DNA of 64,000 nt from Dokdonella_A sp014338185 (GTDB lineage Bacteria > Pseudomonadota > Gammaproteobacteria > Xanthomonadales > Rhodanobacteraceae): the NCBI GenBank assembly GCA_030263295.1, contig SZOS01000001.1, forward strand, positions 124,001 to 188,000. The letters run 5' to 3'. Below, one piece after another: positions 61,706-64,000 of this stretch (positions are counted from its first letter, which is position 1; each line of letters starts with the position of its first letter). A model generated the notes under the pieces. It saw nothing but the letters and a program-made list of their open reading frames with translations, was not told where the DNA came from and did not search any database. A program made the translations under genes and the position numbers.

Positions 61706-63367
61706 TCAGGCCAGCTTCTTGTAGCGTAGACGGTGCGGCTTGGCCGCTTCCTCGCCGAGGCGCCGCTTCTTGTCCTGCTCGTACTCGCGGTAGTTGCCCT
61801 GGAAGAACTCCACGTGCGAGTCGCCCTCGAAGGCGAGGATGTGGGTCGCGATGCGGTCGAGGAACCAGCGGTCGTGCGAGATCACGAACGCATTGCCCGG
61901 GAACTCCAGCAGTGCGTCCTCGAGCGCGCGCAGCGTCTCGATGTCGAGGTCGTTGGACGGCTCGTCCAGCAGCAGCACGTTGCCACCCTGGAGCAGGGTC
62001 TTGGCCAGGTGCAGACGGCCGCGCTCGCCGCCCGACAGCGTGCCCACGAGCTTCTGCTGGTCGGGCCCCTTGAAGTTGAAGCGGCCGATGTAGGCGCGCG
62101 ACTGGATCTCGACGCCGTTGATGTTGAGGATGTCGGCGCCGCCCGAGACTTCCTGGAACACGTTGTGATTGCCTTCGAGCTTTTCGCGGCTCTGGTCCAC
62201 GTAGGCGATGTTGACGGTCGGGCCGAGCACGATCTCGCCGCCATCGGGCTGCTCCTGGCCCGTGATCATCTTGAACAGCGTCGACTTGCCCGCGCCGTTG
62301 GGACCGATGATGCCGACGATCGCGCCCGGCGGCACGATGAAGCTGAGGTCGTCGATGAGCAGGCGGTCGCCGAAGGACTTGCGCACCTTCTTGAACTCGA
62401 TCACCGAGTTGCCGAGGCGTTCGCCCGGCGGGATGAAGATCTCGTTGGTCTCGTTGCGCTTCTGGTAGTCGACCGACTGCAGTTCCTCGATGCGCGCCAG
62501 GCGCGCCTTGCCCTTGGAACGGCCGCCCTTGGCGTTCTGGCGTGCCCATTCCAGTTCGCGCTGGATCGCCTTCTGGCGCGCCTTTTCCTGGTTTTCCTCC
62601 TGCTTGAGGCGCTCGTCCTTCTGCTCCAGCCACGAGGAGTAGTTGCCCTTCCACGGGATACCGCGGCCGCGGTCCAGTTCGAGGATCCATTCGGCGGCGT
62701 TGTCGAGGAAGTAGCGGTCGTGCGTCACCGCGACCACCGTGCCCGGGAAGTCGTGCAGGAAGTTCTCCAGCCACTCCACCGATTCGGCGTCGAGGTGGTT
62801 GGTCGGCTCGTCCAGCAGCAGCATGTCGGGCTTGGACAGCAGCAGCCGGCACAGCGCCACGCGGCGCTTCTCGCCGCCGGAGAGCTGGCCGATCTTCGCC
62901 TCCCACGGCGGCAGGCGCAGCGCGTCGGCCGCCACTTCGAGCTGGCGCTCGAGCGCGTGCGCGTCGGAGGCGGCCAGGATGTTCTCCAGCCGCTGCTGCT
63001 CGGCCGCGAGCTTGTCGAAGTCGGCGCCTTCCTCGGCGTAGGCGGCATAGATCGCGTCGAGCTTGTGCTGCGCGTCGAGCACCTCGGACACGCCTTCCTC
63101 GACCGCTTCGCGCACGGTCTGGTTCGGATCCAGCTGTGGCTCCTGCGCCAGATAGCCGACCTTGATGCCCGGCTGCGGCCGCGCCTCGCCCTGGAAGTCG
63201 GTGTCCACACCGGCCATGATCTTGAGCACGGTCGACTTGCCCGCGCCATTGAGGCCGAGCAGGCCGATCTTGGCGCCCGGGAAGAACGACAGCGAGATGT
63301 CCTTGATGATCTGGCGCTTGGGCGGAACGATCTTGCTCACGCCGATCATGGTGTAGATGTACTGCAT
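61706..63367 (-). CDS. ettA: Energy-dependent translational throttle protein EttA (ABC-F)
   Basis: Cytosolic ABC-F ATPase that binds the ribosome E site and gates entry into elongation depending on ADP/ATP level. The 553-residue protein has two ABC domains, Walker A GLNGAGKST near 40 and GPNGAGKST near 357, LSGGEKRRVALCRLL and LSGGERGRLHLAKTLL signatures, and the interdomain linker with ELEWARQNAKGGRSKGKARL typical of EttA rather than Uup. Length matches E. coli EttA (555). The ATG at 63367 starts MQYIYTMIGVSKIVPPKR, the family start. Confidence 0.96.
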   Translation of the reverse strand: MQYIYTMIGVSKIVPPKRQIIKDISLSFFPGAKIGLLGLNGAGKSTVLKIMAGVDTDFQGEARPQPGIKVGYLAQEPQLDPNQTVREAVEEGVSEVLDAQHKLDAIYAAYAEEGADFDKLAAEQQRLENILAASDAHALERQLEVAADALRLPPWEAKIGQLSGGEKRRVALCRLLLSKPDMLLLDEPTNHLDAESVEWLENFLHDFPGTVVAVTHDRYFLDNAAEWILELDRGRGIPWKGNYSSWLEQKDERLKQEENQEKARQKAIQRELEWARQNAKGGRSKGKARLARIEELQSVDYQKRNETNEIFIPPGERLGNSVIEFKKVRKSFGDRLLIDDLSFIVPPGAIVGIIGPNGAGKSTLFKMITGQEQPDGGEIVLGPTVNIAYVDQSREKLEGNHNVFQEVSGGADILNINGVEIQSRAYIGRFNFKGPDQQKLVGTLSGGERGRLHLAKTLLQGGNVLLLDEPSNDLDIETLRALEDALLEFPGNAFVISHDRWFLDRIATHILAFEGDSHVEFFQGNYREYEQDKKRRLGEEAAKPHRLRYKKLA

Positions 63368-63553
63368 GCGCACTCCGGGCAGGCTCCCGCCGGCATCGCC
63401 GCGGGCGAGGGCAGGGTGGAACGGGAAGCCGGCGATTATCGCCGATCAAGGCACGCCGCGTCATGCATGCGCAGGCGCTGCAGGGCGGTCGCGGCATAAA
63501 TCCTGCTGCAACGCGGTACCATTGGCCCTTTCCGCCCCGGCACAGGTTTCGCC

Positions 63554-64000
63554 ATGTTTCCGAAGGATGCCCGCATCGCAGGTTTCGACCCCGAACTCGC
63601 CCAGGCGATCGCCGACGAGCGCCGTCGCCAGGAGGACCACGTCGAGCTGATCGCCTCGGAAAACTACGCCTCGCCGCGCGTGCTCGAGGCGCAGGGCAGC
63701 GTGCTCACCAACAAGTACGCCGAGGGCTATCCGCACAAGCGCTACTACGGCGGTTGCGAGTACGTCGACGTGGCCGAGGCGCTCGCGATCGAGCGCGCCA
63801 AGCAGCTGTTCGACTGCGACTACGCCAACGTGCAGCCGCACTCGGGCTCGCAGGCCAACCAGGCCGTGTACTTCGCGCTGCTGCAGCCGGGCGACACCAT
63901 CCTGGGCATGAGCCTGGCCCATGGCGGCCATCTCACCCACGGCGCCAAGGTCAACCTGTCGGGCAAGATCTTCAACGCGGTGCAGTACGGCGTGGATGCC
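63554..64000 (+). CDS. glyA: Serine hydroxymethyltransferase, 3' part outside window
   Basis: PLP enzyme interconverting serine and glycine and supplying one-carbon units. The window holds 149 codons of about 415-420. Visible conserved parts are HVELIASENYASPRVLEAQG, LTNKYAEGYPHKRYYGG and VQPHSGSQANQAVY, with SLAHGGHLTHGAKVN near the edge; the PLP lysine is beyond it. The ATG at 63554 begins MFPKDARIAGFDPELAQAI, close to other gammaproteobacterial GlyA. It is divergent from ettA with 186 bases between. Confidence 0.97.
   Translation, partial: MFPKDARIAGFDPELAQAIADERRRQEDHVELIASENYASPRVLEAQGSVLTNKYAEGYPHKRYYGGCEYVDVAEALAIERAKQLFDCDYANVQPHSGSQANQAVYFALLQPGDTILGMSLAHGGHLTHGAKVNLSGKIFNAVQYGVDA

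Noticed and set aside
1..64000. tRNA, rRNA, CRISPR arrays, insertion sequences and prophage genes
   Set aside because: Reading through the window showed no cloverleaf T-arm sequences, direct-repeat arrays, transposase motifs or phage structural genes; XerD at 27388 is the housekeeping recombinase, not an integrase.

Overview
The window is about 70% GC and almost fully coding. It looks like a chromosomal segment of a Xanthomonadales (Lysobacterales) gammaproteobacterium, perhaps Rhodanobacteraceae or Lysobacteraceae; the genus cannot be fixed from the sequence alone. The main evidence is the type II secretion operon, whose order E-F-G-H-I-J-K-L-M-N-D matches the xps operon of Xanthomonas, and a Pil-Chp chemosensory operon of the pilH-less form I recall from Xylella. 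The run pyrB-ruvX-yqgE-tonB-gshB-pilG is also close to that of Pseudomonas aeruginosa. No tRNA, rRNA, insertion sequence, prophage or CRISPR array was recognised.

Layout. 1-14.7 kb: leucyl aminopeptidase (cut by the left edge), lptF-lptG for LPS export, queG, a membrane acyltransferase, a pilU without pilT beside it, a two-domain methyltransferase, a large unknown lipoprotein, then the leftward cluster gshB-tonB-yqgE-ruvX-pyrB. 15.1-26.8 kb: pilG-pilI-pilJ-chpA-chpB-chpC, the chemosensory system for type IV pili, from a plausible promoter beside gshB. 26.8-34.7 kb: an RDD membrane protein, xerD, two tandem DsbC-like thiol isomerases, purL, and a membrane protein resembling the exosortase H-associated family. 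34.9-46.9 kb: the T2SS operon ending in a small lipoprotein gene. 47.0-52.1 kb: two secreted proteins of unknown function and a periplasmic parvulin-type prolyl isomerase, separated by the largest non-coding gaps. 52.5-58.2 kb: a surface-polysaccharide cluster with Wzm/Wzt exporter, methyltransferase, an unusual 619-residue glycosyltransferase-like protein and a GT2 glycosyltransferase. 58.2-64 kb: OPT-family transporter, def, pyrF, ettA and the start of glyA.

Functionally much of the window concerns the envelope: LPS transport (LptFG), O-antigen-type export (Wzm/Wzt), periplasmic disulfide and prolyl isomerisation, T2SS, and type IV pilus retraction and signalling. The housekeeping blocks are ordinary. 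The most unusual items are the 619-residue protein, whose N-terminus looks like a PqqD-type winged helix ahead of a GT-A-like domain; the exosortase-H-associated-like gene with no exosortase next to it; a GspE without its usual zinc cysteines; small open frames translationally coupled to pilI and chpA; and the secreted-protein region behind the T2SS operon.
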